Assembly (NCBI RefSeq): GCF_002210285.1
Contig: NZ_MWQE01000001.1
Location: 744,001 to 808,000, forward strand
Direction of reading: 5' to 3'
Length of the DNA stretch: 64,000 bases
Source of the DNA: Fibrobacter sp. UWR2
Lineage (GTDB): Bacteria; Fibrobacterota; Fibrobacteria; Fibrobacterales; Fibrobacteraceae
A program made the translations under genes and the position numbers. Positions within the stretch are counted from its first letter, which is position 1, and each line of letters begins with the position of its first letter. Shown in pieces: positions 1 through 8,930 of this stretch. The notes below the pieces were generated by a model that ran no database searches, was not told the DNA's origin, and saw nothing but the letters and a program-made list of their open reading frames with translations.

Positions 1-555
1 TTCGTAGTCGGCTTCCATGTCGGGCTCGTTCTGGAGGCTGATGTAGTCGGGAGTGATGCCTGCCGCGGCGTAGGCCTGGAGGCTCTTCTTCCACCAGCTG
101 GCGAACTCGCTGTAGACAAACTTGCCGTACGGGTCATTGTTCGAAGTCTTGAGCGTGTTCTGGCTTTTGACCTTCTGGCCGTTCACGCTGCCGTTCACGT
201 CTCCGCTTGGCTTGAGTGTGCCTGGAGCAGACCAGCTCGACATCTCAATCTTGAGACGGTTGCCGAGGCGTTCCTTGCCGGCTTTCACGATGGCGGCATC
301 GTCGGCGATGCTCTTGGATTCGTCCTGCTTCCAGTTCCCGAGGCGCAGCAGCGAAAGGTTTAGCCCCGTGAATGCCGTGTCATAGAAGTCCTTCTGCATC
401 GAAGAACTCATGGCGGTAATCCAGCTTTGGTAATAGGCGGCTCCTGCACCGAAGCCCACGATTTTCTGCGCGGTAGCGCTAGGGTCTACGGTAATGTTGG
501 CGGCTGAGGCTATAGAGGCGGCAGCGAGTGCCGCGGCGAAGAATTTCTTTTGCAT
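1..555 (-). CDS. Secreted glycoside hydrolase family 30 enzyme (xylanase-like), C-terminus cut off by window
   Basis: The first 185 codons are visible; the frame stays open to base 1. The ATG (553-555) has an AAAGGAT Shine-Dalgarno (SD) upstream. Residues 1-18 form a signal peptide (MQKKFFAAALAAASIASA). Mature sequence begins ITVDPSATAQKIVGFGAGAA, the typical N-terminal strand of GH30 enzymes, which clamp the barrel with a side beta domain. SLQNEPD near residue 177 carries the Glu expected to be the acid/base catalyst at the end of strand 4. The nucleophile Glu lies outside the window. GH30 members of fibre-degrading bacteria mostly cut glucuronoxylan or beta-1,6-glucan; the substrate cannot be read from this half. 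It sits 97 bases downstream of a sugar transferase on the same strand, but with its own SD. Confidence 0.82.
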   Translation of the reverse strand, partial: MQKKFFAAALAAASIASAANITVDPSATAQKIVGFGAGAAYYQSWITAMSSSMQKDFYDTAFTGLNLSLLRLGNWKQDESKSIADDAAIVKAGKERLGNRLKIEMSSWSAPGTLKPSGDVNGSVNGQKVKSQNTLKTSNNDPYGKFVYSEFASWWKKSLQAYAAAGITPDYISLQNEPDMEADYE

Positions 556-652
556 AAACACACATCCTTTAAATATGCCACAAAATTACATTTTTCATTT
601 GAAAAACGCAGTGATTGAAATCATGAAATTTAGTTGCGCATGTCGGCGAATA

Positions 653-1825
653 TTAGTAGGCGCCTTCGCCCTTGAATACGACCTTGAACGTCTTGAGGAT
701 AAGCTTCAGGTCTTCGCCGAGTTTGCCGTCGCGACGGATATAGTCGTTGTCGAGGCGCATTTGCCCTTCGAACGAAATGTTACTGCGTCCGCTGACTTGC
801 CAGATGCAGGTGAGGCCCGGCGTTACGGAAAGGCGCATGCGGTGCCAAGGTTCGTATTCTTCCACTTCGGAAGGAATCGGCGGGCGCGGACCCACGATGG
901 ACATGTCGCCCTTGATAATGTTAACTAACTGAGGCAGTTCATCGAGGCTGAACTTGCGGAGCACGCGGCCGAACGGGTAAATGCGCGGGTCGTTCTTCAT
1001 CTTGAAGGTCTTGCCGCCGGTCTCGTTCTGGGCCATCAGTTCTTTCTTGCGTTCTTCGGCATCTACATACATGCTGCGGAACTTGTACATGGTAAACAAC
1101 CTGCCGTTCTTGCCCACTCGGGTCTGTTTGAAGATGACCGGTCCCTTGTGGTCGCTAATCTTTACGGCGAGAGCGCAGAACAGGAGTAACGGGGAAAGAA
1201 CGATTAGTGCGAGGCTAGAGCAGGAAACATCAACAAGGCGCTTGATGACATGGCGGTAGCGGATCTTGTGCGGGTGTTCCCAGATGTGGTCGAGATTCAG
1301 GCGCTCGAGTGAGAAGAATCTGCCGTTCGTGCTATTGAAATCCTTGATCTTGTCTGCGAGTTCCAGGTTGTCCTTTTCCTGGTATCCGGTGTAGAAGTAG
1401 GCTTCGAAAATCGGTCTCTTGGGATTGATGCGGAGAGTCTGGATAAGACCTGCGTCGTTGAGTTTGTGCAGGATTTCCTTGCGGATGGATTCGAGAGTCG
1501 AAAGGTCTGAATTCAGGAGGATGATGCCGAGACCGCTAGCATCGGACAGGTACCCCATGACGTCGATGAACCGGAGGTGCGAGAACATCGTGAGGATACT
1601 GATGCGCCAGGTGTTCTCGACGGTCTTGCTCGGGCTGCCCCAGCCGAAGAAGTCGTACTGGTGGGCATACATCTTGATGTACAGGAAAGGCTTACGTGTC
1701 CGGTTCGCCCGCAAGAATTCCTCGTTAAGGCGTGTTCTGAAGAGCCTTGCCGGGTAGACAATGTTCTTGAGTTTCTGCTCGTCGAGAATCGAGCCGATTG
1801 CCGGATTGACGGATTCTTGTTCCAT
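653..1825 (-). CDS. Polyprenyl-phosphate sugar-1-phosphate transferase with GGDEF-like N-terminal domain
   Basis: 390 aa. The C-terminal half (about 190-390) is a bacterial sugar transferase (WcaJ/PglC type): a hydrophobic re-entrant helix after KRLVDVSCSSLALIVLSPLL, then GPVIFKQTRVGKNG, YKFRSM, the catalytic Asp-Glu pair in FSLDELPQL, and VGPRPP. Such enzymes put the first sugar phosphate on undecaprenyl phosphate at the start of polysaccharide or glycan assembly. The first ~180 residues have no membrane spans or CoA-binding fold; the pattern (FRTRLNEEFLRANRTRKPF, ISILTMFSHLR, GLGIILLNSD, IRKEILHKL) resembles a degenerate GGDEF/cyclase-type fold without the GGDEF signature. That assignment is my inference. 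Divergent from hom, 59 bases apart. Confidence 0.85.
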   Translation of the reverse strand: MEQESVNPAIGSILDEQKLKNIVYPARLFRTRLNEEFLRANRTRKPFLYIKMYAHQYDFFGWGSPSKTVENTWRISILTMFSHLRFIDVMGYLSDASGLGIILLNSDLSTLESIRKEILHKLNDAGLIQTLRINPKRPIFEAYFYTGYQEKDNLELADKIKDFNSTNGRFFSLERLNLDHIWEHPHKIRYRHVIKRLVDVSCSSLALIVLSPLLLFCALAVKISDHKGPVIFKQTRVGKNGRLFTMYKFRSMYVDAEERKKELMAQNETGGKTFKMKNDPRIYPFGRVLRKFSLDELPQLVNIIKGDMSIVGPRPPIPSEVEEYEPWHRMRLSVTPGLTCIWQVSGRSNISFEGQMRLDNDYIRRDGKLGEDLKLILKTFKVVFKGEGAY

Positions 1826-1846
1826 GACATTAAATATAGTAATTCC

Positions 1847-1854
1847 TATATTTG
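1847..1854 (+). promoter_or_regulatory. TATATTTG -7-like element before hom
   Basis: TATATTTG fits the TAnnTTTG consensus known from Bacteroidota promoters. It lies 30 bases before the hom ATG, with a GGAG SD between them. Confidence 0.5.
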
Positions 1855-1884
1855 TCTCCGAAAAATTTAAAATGGAGACGCAAT

Positions 1885-3174
1885 ATGCTGCGTATTGGAC
1901 TTATTGGTACTGGAACCGTCGGTGGCGGTGTCATTCAGATTCTTGAACAGAAGATTGCCGAGTACAAGGAAAAACTCGGTGTCGAACTCGAACTCGCCTG
2001 CATCTGCGCGAAGTCCGAAGAAGAAGTCGCCCCCTACAAGGCGAAGGGCTACAAGGTTTCGACCAACGCCGACGAGATGATTGCCGGTAACGACATCGAC
2101 GTGCTCGTGGAACTCGCTGGTGGCTACAACATGCCGCGCAAGTGGATCCTGGCCGCCCTCAATTCGGGCAAGCACGTGGTGACCGCGAACAAGGCCCTCC
2201 TCGCCAAGTACGGTCACGAGATTTTCCCGCTTGCAGCCGAAAAGGGCCTGCATGTGTTGTTCGAAGCCGCGGTTGGCGGTGGCATTCCCATTATCCGTAG
2301 CCTCCAGGAAGGCCTGCTCGGTTCTACGGTGGAACACCTGAGCTGCATCATCAACGGTACCTGCAACTACATCCTTAGCCGCATGGCTGACGAAGGCCTC
2401 GACTTCGACGTCGTGCTGAAGGACGCCCAGAAGCTCGGCTTTGCCGAAGCCGACCCGACCTTCGATATCGAAGGCATCGACTCCGCCCACAAGACGGCCC
2501 TGCTTGCAAGCCTCTGCAGCGGCAAGCGCGTGGACTTCGAGAAAATTCACGTGACGGGTATTTCCAAGATTACCGCCCAGGATATCGCGTTCGCCAAGGA
2601 ACTTGGCTGCTGCGTGAAACTCCTCGGCATTTACCACCGCGACGGCGACCGCGTGGATGCCCGCGTGCATCCGTGCTTTGTCTCTAACGAGAATCTGCTT
2701 TCTAACGTGAATGGCGTGATTAACGCCGTCTACCTCAAGTGCGACAACCTGGGCGAAACGGTCCAGACCGGCGCCGGTGCTGGCCGCCTCCCGACAGCCT
2801 CTGCCGTGGTGGCCGACCTCGTTTCTCTGGCCCGCTCTACCGACACGGGTAGCCGCAAGGCACTCCCGATGGGCTGGTTCAACGTCGACAATTCCGCGAC
2901 GCTGGTGCCCATCTCCGAAACTAGCGCCCGCTACTACCTGCGCTTTACCTCGCGCGATGCCTGCGGCGTGCTGGCGAAGATTACGAGCGTCCTCGCCGAG
3001 AACAACATCTCCATCGAGACGATTATCCAGAAGAACGTGAAGGACCCGGGCAAGGTATCCATTGTGGTTATTACCGAAAAGACGCAGGACTGCAAGGCCT
3101 CGAAGGCAGTGGATGCCATCGATGCCCTGCCCGAAATCGTCGAAAAGAGCCAGGTTATCCGTTTCTTGGCATAA
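1885..3174 (+). CDS. hom: Homoserine dehydrogenase
   Basis: 429 aa. Reduces aspartate semialdehyde to homoserine with NAD(P)H, the branch step to threonine and methionine. The N-terminus LRIGLIGTGTVGGG is the nucleotide-binding loop; the middle contains the catalytic domain (NGTCNYILSRM, GFAEADPTFDIEGIDSAHK). Residues ~345-429 form an ACT domain (RDACGVLAKITSVLAENN), which usually gives feedback inhibition by threonine. An upstream in-frame start at 1852 exists, but ATG 1885 has a GGAG SD at the right distance and starts exactly at the Rossmann strand. Single-function enzyme, not fused to aspartokinase. The next gene starts 42 bases later on the same strand, but its product is unrelated. Confidence 0.97.
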   Translation: MLRIGLIGTGTVGGGVIQILEQKIAEYKEKLGVELELACICAKSEEEVAPYKAKGYKVSTNADEMIAGNDIDVLVELAGGYNMPRKWILAALNSGKHVVTANKALLAKYGHEIFPLAAEKGLHVLFEAAVGGGIPIIRSLQEGLLGSTVEHLSCIINGTCNYILSRMADEGLDFDVVLKDAQKLGFAEADPTFDIEGIDSAHKTALLASLCSGKRVDFEKIHVTGISKITAQDIAFAKELGCCVKLLGIYHRDGDRVDARVHPCFVSNENLLSNVNGVINAVYLKCDNLGETVQTGAGAGRLPTASAVVADLVSLARSTDTGSRKALPMGWFNVDNSATLVPISETSARYYLRFTSRDACGVLAKITSVLAENNISIETIIQKNVKDPGKVSIVVITEKTQDCKASKAVDAIDALPEIVEKSQVIRFLA

Positions 3175-3216
3175 ATCCTGGTTGCCTCGATTTGAGATTT
3201 TGTAGTTTAGTTCTGT

Positions 3217-4668
3217 ATGATACGTGCTTCGACGCTAGAACGAGTGCTCTTGGTCCTTTCGGACTTTGCCGCCTTGACGATTTGTTTTGTCCTGGCGTAT
3301 TGGGTGCAGTTCCATAGTGGCTGGATTGTCGACAAGTTCGACCCGACCAAGACGTTTGACCAGTACTGGGCCATGGGCCTCGGGCTGAATATTGGCTGGC
3401 TTGCGCTGTTCTCCTTTGCTGGCCTTTACCGTTCTTGGCTCCTGATGTCGCGTACGCACCAGATTTTGCGGGTGCTCCGCGCCGTGGTCATCGGCATCGT
3501 CCTGGTTATTATCTGCCTGTTCGGTACAGAATTCATTGCAAAGTTCTCGGCTAACGAACCGCTGAACCAGGGCTACCTGTATGGCTCGCGCTTCCCGTGG
3601 ATTTTCATTTATGGTGGGCTTGCTCTTGTGCTGGTGGCCGGTTTCAGGATGTTTATTTACTTGTGCCTGCGCGGGCTCTTGCGCCTTGGCTATGGGGCGA
3701 ACAACATCCTGGTTCTCGGTGCAACTGATGCCGGCCGCAAGGTGGCCGAAGACCTCAAGAACACTCCGGCTCTCGGCCAGCGCGTTGTGGGGTTCGTAGA
3801 CGAACGTTTCCAGGTGATGGAACATGAGTTCGCCGGGTTCCCGGTGCTGGGCAAGTATGCCGACCTCCCGGCGCTTGTGAAGAAGTACCGCGTAACAGGC
3901 ATTGTCATTGCGCACGAAAGTTCTTCGCCGCAAGAGATTATGCGCGTGCTTGTATGGATTTGCGAACTGCAGTTGCACATTTATATTGTTCCGGAACTTT
4001 ACCCTGTGGTGAATGGACGGTTCAAGGCGAACCTTGTCTATGGATTTGAACTGCAGGAACTTTTTGCCTTCACGATGCCTCCCTGGCAGGTGCGGGTGAA
4101 GCGCATAATGGATTTGTTTGTTGCTGGATTTATCGGGCTTCTTTCGTTCCCGCTCTGGATTTTTGCGGCTATTGCCATCAAGTTGCAGGATGGTGGTCCG
4201 ATTTTCTATTCGCAGGAACGCATTGGCCTTTACGGCAAGCCCTTTACGGTGTATAAGTTCCGTACCATGCGCACGGATGCCGAAAAGTTCGGTGCCCAGT
4301 GGGCCACCAAGGACGACCCCCGCATTACGAAGATAGGCAAGTTCCTGCGCAAGACCCGCATCGATGAACTGCCGCAACTTTTGTGCGTGCTTCGCGGTGA
4401 CATGAGCATGGTGGGCCCGCGCCCCGAGCGTGCTGTGTTTATCAGCAAGCTCCGCGAAGAGATTCCGTTCTACATTAGCCGCCTCAAGATGAAACCCGGC
4501 CTTACGGGTTGGGCTCAGGTGCGGCACCATTACGACACCAGCACTGAAGATGTGAAAATCAAGTTGCAGTACGACATGTACTATTACGAAAACATGAGCC
4601 TGCTCCTGGATTTCCAGATTCTTGTGCGCACTATTTATGTTGTCCTGACCGGTAAAGGAGCGCAGTAG
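3217..4668 (+). CDS. Undecaprenyl-phosphate sugar phosphotransferase, full-length WbaP/WcaJ type
   Basis: 483 aa. Four or five membrane segments lie in residues ~1-160. A Rossmann-like CoA-binding domain (NNILVLGATDAGRKVAEDL) follows at ~160-265, and the C-terminal transferase domain at ~285-483 carries YKFRTMRTDAEK, the catalytic pair in RIDELPQL, MVGPRPER and PGLTGWAQV. Starts lipid-linked oligosaccharide or exopolysaccharide synthesis at the inner membrane by transferring hexose-1-phosphate to undecaprenyl phosphate. The donor sugar cannot be told from sequence. It is the second sugar transferase within 2.5 kb. No clear SD precedes the ATG. The stop is two bases before nadC, so the two are probably cotranscribed despite unrelated roles. 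Confidence 0.93.
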   Translation: MIRASTLERVLLVLSDFAALTICFVLAYWVQFHSGWIVDKFDPTKTFDQYWAMGLGLNIGWLALFSFAGLYRSWLLMSRTHQILRVLRAVVIGIVLVIICLFGTEFIAKFSANEPLNQGYLYGSRFPWIFIYGGLALVLVAGFRMFIYLCLRGLLRLGYGANNILVLGATDAGRKVAEDLKNTPALGQRVVGFVDERFQVMEHEFAGFPVLGKYADLPALVKKYRVTGIVIAHESSSPQEIMRVLVWICELQLHIYIVPELYPVVNGRFKANLVYGFELQELFAFTMPPWQVRVKRIMDLFVAGFIGLLSFPLWIFAAIAIKLQDGGPIFYSQERIGLYGKPFTVYKFRTMRTDAEKFGAQWATKDDPRITKIGKFLRKTRIDELPQLLCVLRGDMSMVGPRPERAVFISKLREEIPFYISRLKMKPGLTGWAQVRHHYDTSTEDVKIKLQYDMYYYENMSLLLDFQILVRTIYVVLTGKGAQ

Positions 4669-4670
4669 AA

Positions 4671-5534
4671 ATGTACGGTGATAACTCAACACCTAAATTC
4701 CCTGTAGAAGATGCCCTCACGATGATCCGCTTGGCGCTTGCCGAAGACGTGCGCACGGGCGACGTGACTAGCGAATGGACCATCCCTGCCGACCAGAAAC
4801 AACATGCCCGCCTGATTGCCAAGGAAGACGGCGTGCTTGCCGGCCTCCCGGTGATTGAACTTGTGTTCCAGGAACTGAAGGCGAACGTGAAGGTGACGCT
4901 CCACAAGAAAGACGGTGACGTTGTGAAGAAGGGCGACCTGATTGCCGAAATGGACGGCACGACGCACGAACTTTTGACAGGCGAACGTACGCTATTGAAC
5001 TTTATCCAGCAGCTTTCGGGTGTGGCGACGGTCGCGCATACCTTCCAGGAAGCCCTGAAGGGTGGCAAGACCAAGGTTCTCGATACCCGCAAGACGGTTC
5101 CCGGTTTCCGCACGCTGCAGAAGTACGCGGTTCGCGTGGGCGGCGGTTCCAACCACCGTATGGGTCTTTTTGACATGGTGCTCGTGAAGGACAACCACAT
5201 CGCTGCTGCGGGTGGCGTACTCCAGGCGCTCGAAGTCGTGAAGAAGAACAATACGCAGAACCTGATGGTCGAAATGGAAGTCGAAAACTTCGACCAGCTG
5301 CGCGCGCTCCTTAACAAGGGCGTGGACGTCATCATGCTCGACAACATGAGTAACGAGATGATGGCCGAGGCCTTGAAGATTATCAAGGAAAGCGGTGACA
5401 AGTGCCTGGTGGAAGGCTCCGGCAACATGACGCTCGAACGCGCGAAGGAAATTGCGACGCTCGGCCTGGACTACATCTCTGTCGGTGCGCTCACACACAG
5501 CGTGAAAGCACTCGATATTTCGATGCGAATCTAG
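4671..5534 (+). CDS. nadC: Nicotinate-nucleotide pyrophosphorylase (carboxylating), quinolinate phosphoribosyltransferase
   Basis: 287 aa, the usual length. Converts quinolinate and PRPP to nicotinate mononucleotide in de novo NAD synthesis. Family signatures: LAEDVRTGDVTSEW near the N-terminus, GERTLLNFIQQLSGVAT, and the substrate-binding stretch DTRKTVPGFRTLQKYAVRVGGG followed by NHRMGLFDMVLVKDNH. Glu and Asp ligands appear in MVEMEVENFDQL and VIMLDNMSNE. An AAGGAG SD overlaps the end of the preceding transferase gene, two bases upstream of the ATG region. nadA and nadB are not in the window. Confidence 0.97.
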   Translation: MYGDNSTPKFPVEDALTMIRLALAEDVRTGDVTSEWTIPADQKQHARLIAKEDGVLAGLPVIELVFQELKANVKVTLHKKDGDVVKKGDLIAEMDGTTHELLTGERTLLNFIQQLSGVATVAHTFQEALKGGKTKVLDTRKTVPGFRTLQKYAVRVGGGSNHRMGLFDMVLVKDNHIAAAGGVLQALEVVKKNNTQNLMVEMEVENFDQLRALLNKGVDVIMLDNMSNEMMAEALKIIKESGDKCLVEGSGNMTLERAKEIATLGLDYISVGALTHSVKALDISMRI

Positions 5535-5564
5535 TAGGCTCAAACCACAATAGGCTTGTTTTTT

Positions 5565-5572
5565 TATATTCC
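5565..5572 (+). promoter_or_regulatory. TATATTCC promoter element before the NhaC-type antiporter
   Basis: TATATT after a run of seven T, 22 bases before the ATG at 5595, with an AAGGAG SD in between. Same layout as the other leadered genes in this window. Confidence 0.4.
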
Positions 5573-5594
5573 TTGGAAACCCAAGGAGTGTTTT

Positions 5595-7115
5595 ATGGAA
5601 CAACAGGCTGCCGAAATTGTATCCTATTTTCACGGAACGTTCTGGGCCCTGGTGCCCTCGATAGTGGCTATCGTCCTTGCCCTCATTACCAAGGAGGCAT
5701 ACTCGTCCCTTTTTGTGGGCGTATTGATGGGCGGGCTCTTCATTAGTGAAGGGAACTTCCCGCATTTTCTGGATGCCGTATTCAAGGATGGCGTGGTCAA
5801 GCAGGTGTCGGACCCGTGGAATGTGGGCATTCTCTTTTTCCTTGTCATTCTTGGGACGATGGTTGCCTTGATGAACAAGTCCGGAGGGGCGGCCGCTTTC
5901 GGTGAGTGGGCTAAACAGCACATCAAGTCCAAGGTCGGCGCACAACTTGCGACAGTTATCCTGGGCATCATGATTTTCGTGGACGACTATTTTAATTGCC
6001 TCACGGTAGGCTCCGTGATGCGCCCTGTTACAGACAAGTTTAAACTTAGCCACGAAAAGCTGGCATACTTGATCGATGCTACGGCAGCTCCGATATGCAT
6101 TATCGCTCCCATCAGTTCGTGGGCGGCGGCGGTGACCGGCTTTGTCGAAGGCGAAGATGGCCTGGGGCTGTTCGTGAAATCGATTCCCTATAATTTTTAT
6201 GCCTTGCTGACTATCGTGGCCCTCTTTGCGGTAATTCTTTTGAAGGTAGATTTTGGCCCGATGAAAAAGTACGAGGCTGCGGCTGAAAAACTGGAAGCGC
6301 AGACGGAGTCTCTAAAGCGCGAAGACTCTCGCGGAACGGTCGCGGACTTGATTTTCCCGATTGTCACGTTGATTGTGTTCTCGGTGACCGGATTGATTTA
6401 TACGGGCGGATTCTTCTCGAGCGGAGAAGCGCATAAGGGATTTATTGATGCCTTCGGTGCAAGTGATGCTTCTGTTGGCCTTGTAATCGGTAGCTTTGGT
6501 GCGCTTATCGTGACGGTGATTTGGTATTTGGGCCGTCGCGTTTTGAAGTTGCGCAAGTGCCTGGAATGCCTGCCCGAAGGTTTCAAGGCGATGGTCCCGG
6601 CGATATTGATTCTTGTGCTTGCCTGGAGCCTGAAGGGCGTTACCGATACGCTTGGCGCAAAAGATTTTGTGGCAGGCCTCATTTCGGGGAGCGCCGCTGG
6701 ACTTATGAACTTGATGCCGGCGATTATCTTCCTTGTTGGTGTGGGTCTTGCTTTCTCGACGGGTACTTCGTGGGGAACGTTCGGCATCTTGATTCCGATT
6801 GTGGTAGCGGCTTTCTCGAGCGTCGATCCGAACCTGATGATTATTTCTATTTCTGCATGTATGGCGGGCGCCGTCTGTGGTGACCATATATCGCCAATTT
6901 CCGATACGACTATCATGGCGAGTGCCGGTGCGGATTGCAACCATGTGAGCCACGTGAATACGCAGTTGCCCTATGCGCTTTCTGTCGCTGGGGTGAGTTT
7001 TATATGCTATATCGTGGCAGGGTTCACGCGGAGCGCATTTCTTTCGTTTGCGATTGGCCTCACGCTGATTGTCTTTGGAGCCTTGCTCATCAAGAAGATG
7101 CAGGCGAAATCTTAA
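5595..7115 (+). CDS. NhaC-family Na+/H+ antiporter
   Basis: 506 aa, about 12 membrane segments. Typical NhaC features: two homologous halves, KEAYSSLFVGVLMGGLF, IFVDDYFNCLTVGSVMRPVTDKFKLS with the conserved acidic DDYFN motif, SWAAAVTGF, and in the second half FSTGTSWGTFGILIPI and CGDHISPISDTTIMASAGADCNHVSHV. Probably exchanges sodium for protons, or an organic solute as in some relatives. The longer in-frame start at 5556 is less likely: ATG 5595 has AAGGAG six bases upstream. The last 26 bases overlap the end of the convergent EamA gene. Confidence 0.92.
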   Translation: MEQQAAEIVSYFHGTFWALVPSIVAIVLALITKEAYSSLFVGVLMGGLFISEGNFPHFLDAVFKDGVVKQVSDPWNVGILFFLVILGTMVALMNKSGGAAAFGEWAKQHIKSKVGAQLATVILGIMIFVDDYFNCLTVGSVMRPVTDKFKLSHEKLAYLIDATAAPICIIAPISSWAAAVTGFVEGEDGLGLFVKSIPYNFYALLTIVALFAVILLKVDFGPMKKYEAAAEKLEAQTESLKREDSRGTVADLIFPIVTLIVFSVTGLIYTGGFFSSGEAHKGFIDAFGASDASVGLVIGSFGALIVTVIWYLGRRVLKLRKCLECLPEGFKAMVPAILILVLAWSLKGVTDTLGAKDFVAGLISGSAAGLMNLMPAIIFLVGVGLAFSTGTSWGTFGILIPIVVAAFSSVDPNLMIISISACMAGAVCGDHISPISDTTIMASAGADCNHVSHVNTQLPYALSVAGVSFICYIVAGFTRSAFLSFAIGLTLIVFGALLIKKMQAKS

Positions 7116-8010
7116 TTTGCGCTATCACGATGGCGACCATCATTATCGCACAGCCGCAAATCTCGCGGGCTGAAAGCTGTTCCCCCAGAATGGCCCAACC
7201 CGCAAGAACGGCGAATACTGATTCCAGGCTCATCGTGAGCGAGGCGATGGTGGGGTTGATTTTGTCCTGAGCGACAATCTGCAATGTGTAGGCGATACCG
7301 CTGGAACAAAGGGCTGCAAATGCAAGGCCTGCTATGGCATATGGATTGCCAAATGCCGCAATGACGGTGCCGAAATCCATTGCCGGGAATTTCAGGTCGA
7401 ATACAATCATCAGCGGGGCAGTCAAGACGCCGATGGTTAGGAACTGTATTGCCGAGACGCGAATGGGGTCTACGTGATTTACGAACTTGTCGATGACGAG
7501 GATGTGGAACGAAAAGGCCAGCGCACATAGGAGCGAAACGCTGTCCGAAAGTTCGATTGAAAAGCCGTCCTTGACGCAGAGCAGGTAAAGCCCTGCCGTC
7601 GTGATGGCAATGCAAATCCAGGTCTTGATGGAAGTGCGCTTGCCTAGGAATAAACTTACGACAGGCACAAGTAGTATATAGCATGCGGTAAGGAATCCGG
7701 ATTTCCCGGCGGGAGTCCCGAGGAACATCCCGAGTTGTTGCAAGTTCATTGCGGTGCAGAGGGCAAGCCCGCAAAAGAATCCCGCCTTCCAGTGTAGTAG
7801 CGCTTCTTTGCGGTTGTGAGGCCTGCGGGGGCTCTTGCCGAAAGCATCGAGAATCTTGAAGACTAAGGCAAGGAATCCTGCGGCGATAAAGCAGCGGATG
7901 CACGAGAAAGCAAATGGCCCGAATGCGTTCCCTTCGATTTGGGCGACAAAGCCCGAACCCCAGATTGCGGCTGTCAGGATGAGCAGGAATGTATAGCCTA
8001 AATTAGCCAT
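7090..8010 (-). CDS. EamA/DMT-family membrane exporter
   Basis: 306 aa from ATG 8010; ten membrane segments in two EamA repeats. The opening YTFLLILTAAIWGSGFVAQ and the later SALQ-like SAIQFLTIGVLTAPLM and SLTMSLESVFAVLAGWAILGEQLS (residues ~250-280) are characteristic of drug/metabolite transporters of the RhaT/YdcZ-like group. Substrate unknown. Alternative upstream starts are ATG 8031 and TTG 8043; none has a strong SD, and 8010 best fits the family N-terminus. The gene is convergent with the antiporter and divergent from coaX. Confidence 0.88.
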   Translation of the reverse strand: MANLGYTFLLILTAAIWGSGFVAQIEGNAFGPFAFSCIRCFIAAGFLALVFKILDAFGKSPRRPHNRKEALLHWKAGFFCGLALCTAMNLQQLGMFLGTPAGKSGFLTACYILLVPVVSLFLGKRTSIKTWICIAITTAGLYLLCVKDGFSIELSDSVSLLCALAFSFHILVIDKFVNHVDPIRVSAIQFLTIGVLTAPLMIVFDLKFPAMDFGTVIAAFGNPYAIAGLAFAALCSSGIAYTLQIVAQDKINPTIASLTMSLESVFAVLAGWAILGEQLSAREICGCAIMMVAIVIAQIKISPASS

Positions 8011-8048
8011 AGAAGCATATATAGCAATCATTCGCGTTCTCAAATTTC

Positions 8049-8056
8049 TATCTTTT
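8049..8056 (+). promoter_or_regulatory. TATCTTTT(G) promoter element before coaX
   Basis: TATCTTTTG lies 22 bases before the coaX ATG and agrees with the TAnnTTT(G) pattern of other leadered genes here. No SD is evident. Confidence 0.4.
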
Positions 8057-8078
8057 GCCGCAAAATAGTGATTCGCGC

Positions 8079-8930
8079 ATGAAGAAGAATTTGAATGGGG
8101 CTGTGAAAGCCAAGAAGAAAAGCGAACCTTTCAGTTTCGTAGTAGATGTGGGAAACTCCCACACGGTTTTAGGTATTTTTAAGGGCGACAAGGTTGTTGA
8201 CCACTGGAGACTCACGACTCGCAAGGAGACTACGAGCGACGAAGTGATGAACCGCATTGGAGGCCTTGTGCGCTTTTCCAAGATCAAGCCTGCGGCGATT
8301 ACACACGTTGGGCTTTCGACCGTGGTGCCCGCATTGGAACGCCCGTGGATCAAGGCCTTGCAGACTTTGCTGAAGCGCCCGGTGCAGGTGGTGAGTTCCA
8401 AGAACTGTCTGGACTGCCCGATTGCCTACCCGAACCCGGCCTCCTTGGGGTCTGACCGCCTTTGCAACGTAATCGCTTTGCGTGACCGCGGCTACAAGGA
8501 TGCTATAGTGGTGGACATGGGTACGGCGACGACTTTCGACGTGATGAAGGATGGCGGTTTTGCCGGCGGTATCATCATTCCGGGTATCAGCGCCAGTTTG
8601 GATGTGTTGACCGAGAAGGCGGCCCGCTTGATGCCGGTGAGCATCGAATGGCCCGACCATGTGATTGCGAATAATACCGACGATGCCATCCGTGCAGGTC
8701 TTTTGTACGGGTTCATGGCGGAACTCGAATCGCTGGTTGAAAAGATCAAGGCCGAAATGGGGCGCAAAAAGGTTCCCGTGTTTGCGACAGGTGGCTGGGG
8801 CCAGATGGTCATGGGCCACAGCAAGGTTATCGATACATATGACCCTTATTTGACCCTGAACGGCGTGCGGCTTGTGGCCCTGCGCGGTAATGGAGCTGCC
8901 GAAATCGAACGTGATTCGGATGACGAATAA
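8079..8930 (+). CDS. coaX: Type III pantothenate kinase
   Basis: 283 aa. First step of CoA synthesis, phosphorylation of pantothenate; type III enzymes belong to the ASKHA fold and are not feedback-inhibited by CoA. The phosphate-1 loop is VVDVGNSHTVLGIF (residues ~20-33), the second is VVDMGTATTFDV, and AGGIIIPGI matches the pantothenate-binding region. A basic N-terminal tail (MKKNLNGAVKAKKKSE) precedes the domain. A TTG at 8055 is in frame but unneeded; ATG 8079 is chosen. Overlaps the MATE gene start by 11 bases. The later CoA-pathway gene coaD is also in this window at about 49 kb. Confidence 0.95.
   Translation: MKKNLNGAVKAKKKSEPFSFVVDVGNSHTVLGIFKGDKVVDHWRLTTRKETTSDEVMNRIGGLVRFSKIKPAAITHVGLSTVVPALERPWIKALQTLLKRPVQVVSSKNCLDCPIAYPNPASLGSDRLCNVIALRDRGYKDAIVVDMGTATTFDVMKDGGFAGGIIIPGISASLDVLTEKAARLMPVSIEWPDHVIANNTDDAIRAGLLYGFMAELESLVEKIKAEMGRKKVPVFATGGWGQMVMGHSKVIDTYDPYLTLNGVRLVALRGNGAAEIERDSDDE

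Noticed and set aside
3235-4692. 485-codon minus-strand frame over the WbaP-type transferase
   Set aside because: The opposite strand has membrane helices and the catalytic DELPQL motif; this frame has neither.
8055-8078. TTG 8055 as coaX start
   Set aside because: Lies inside the promoter element TATCTTTTG; ATG 8079 is enough for the complete domain.
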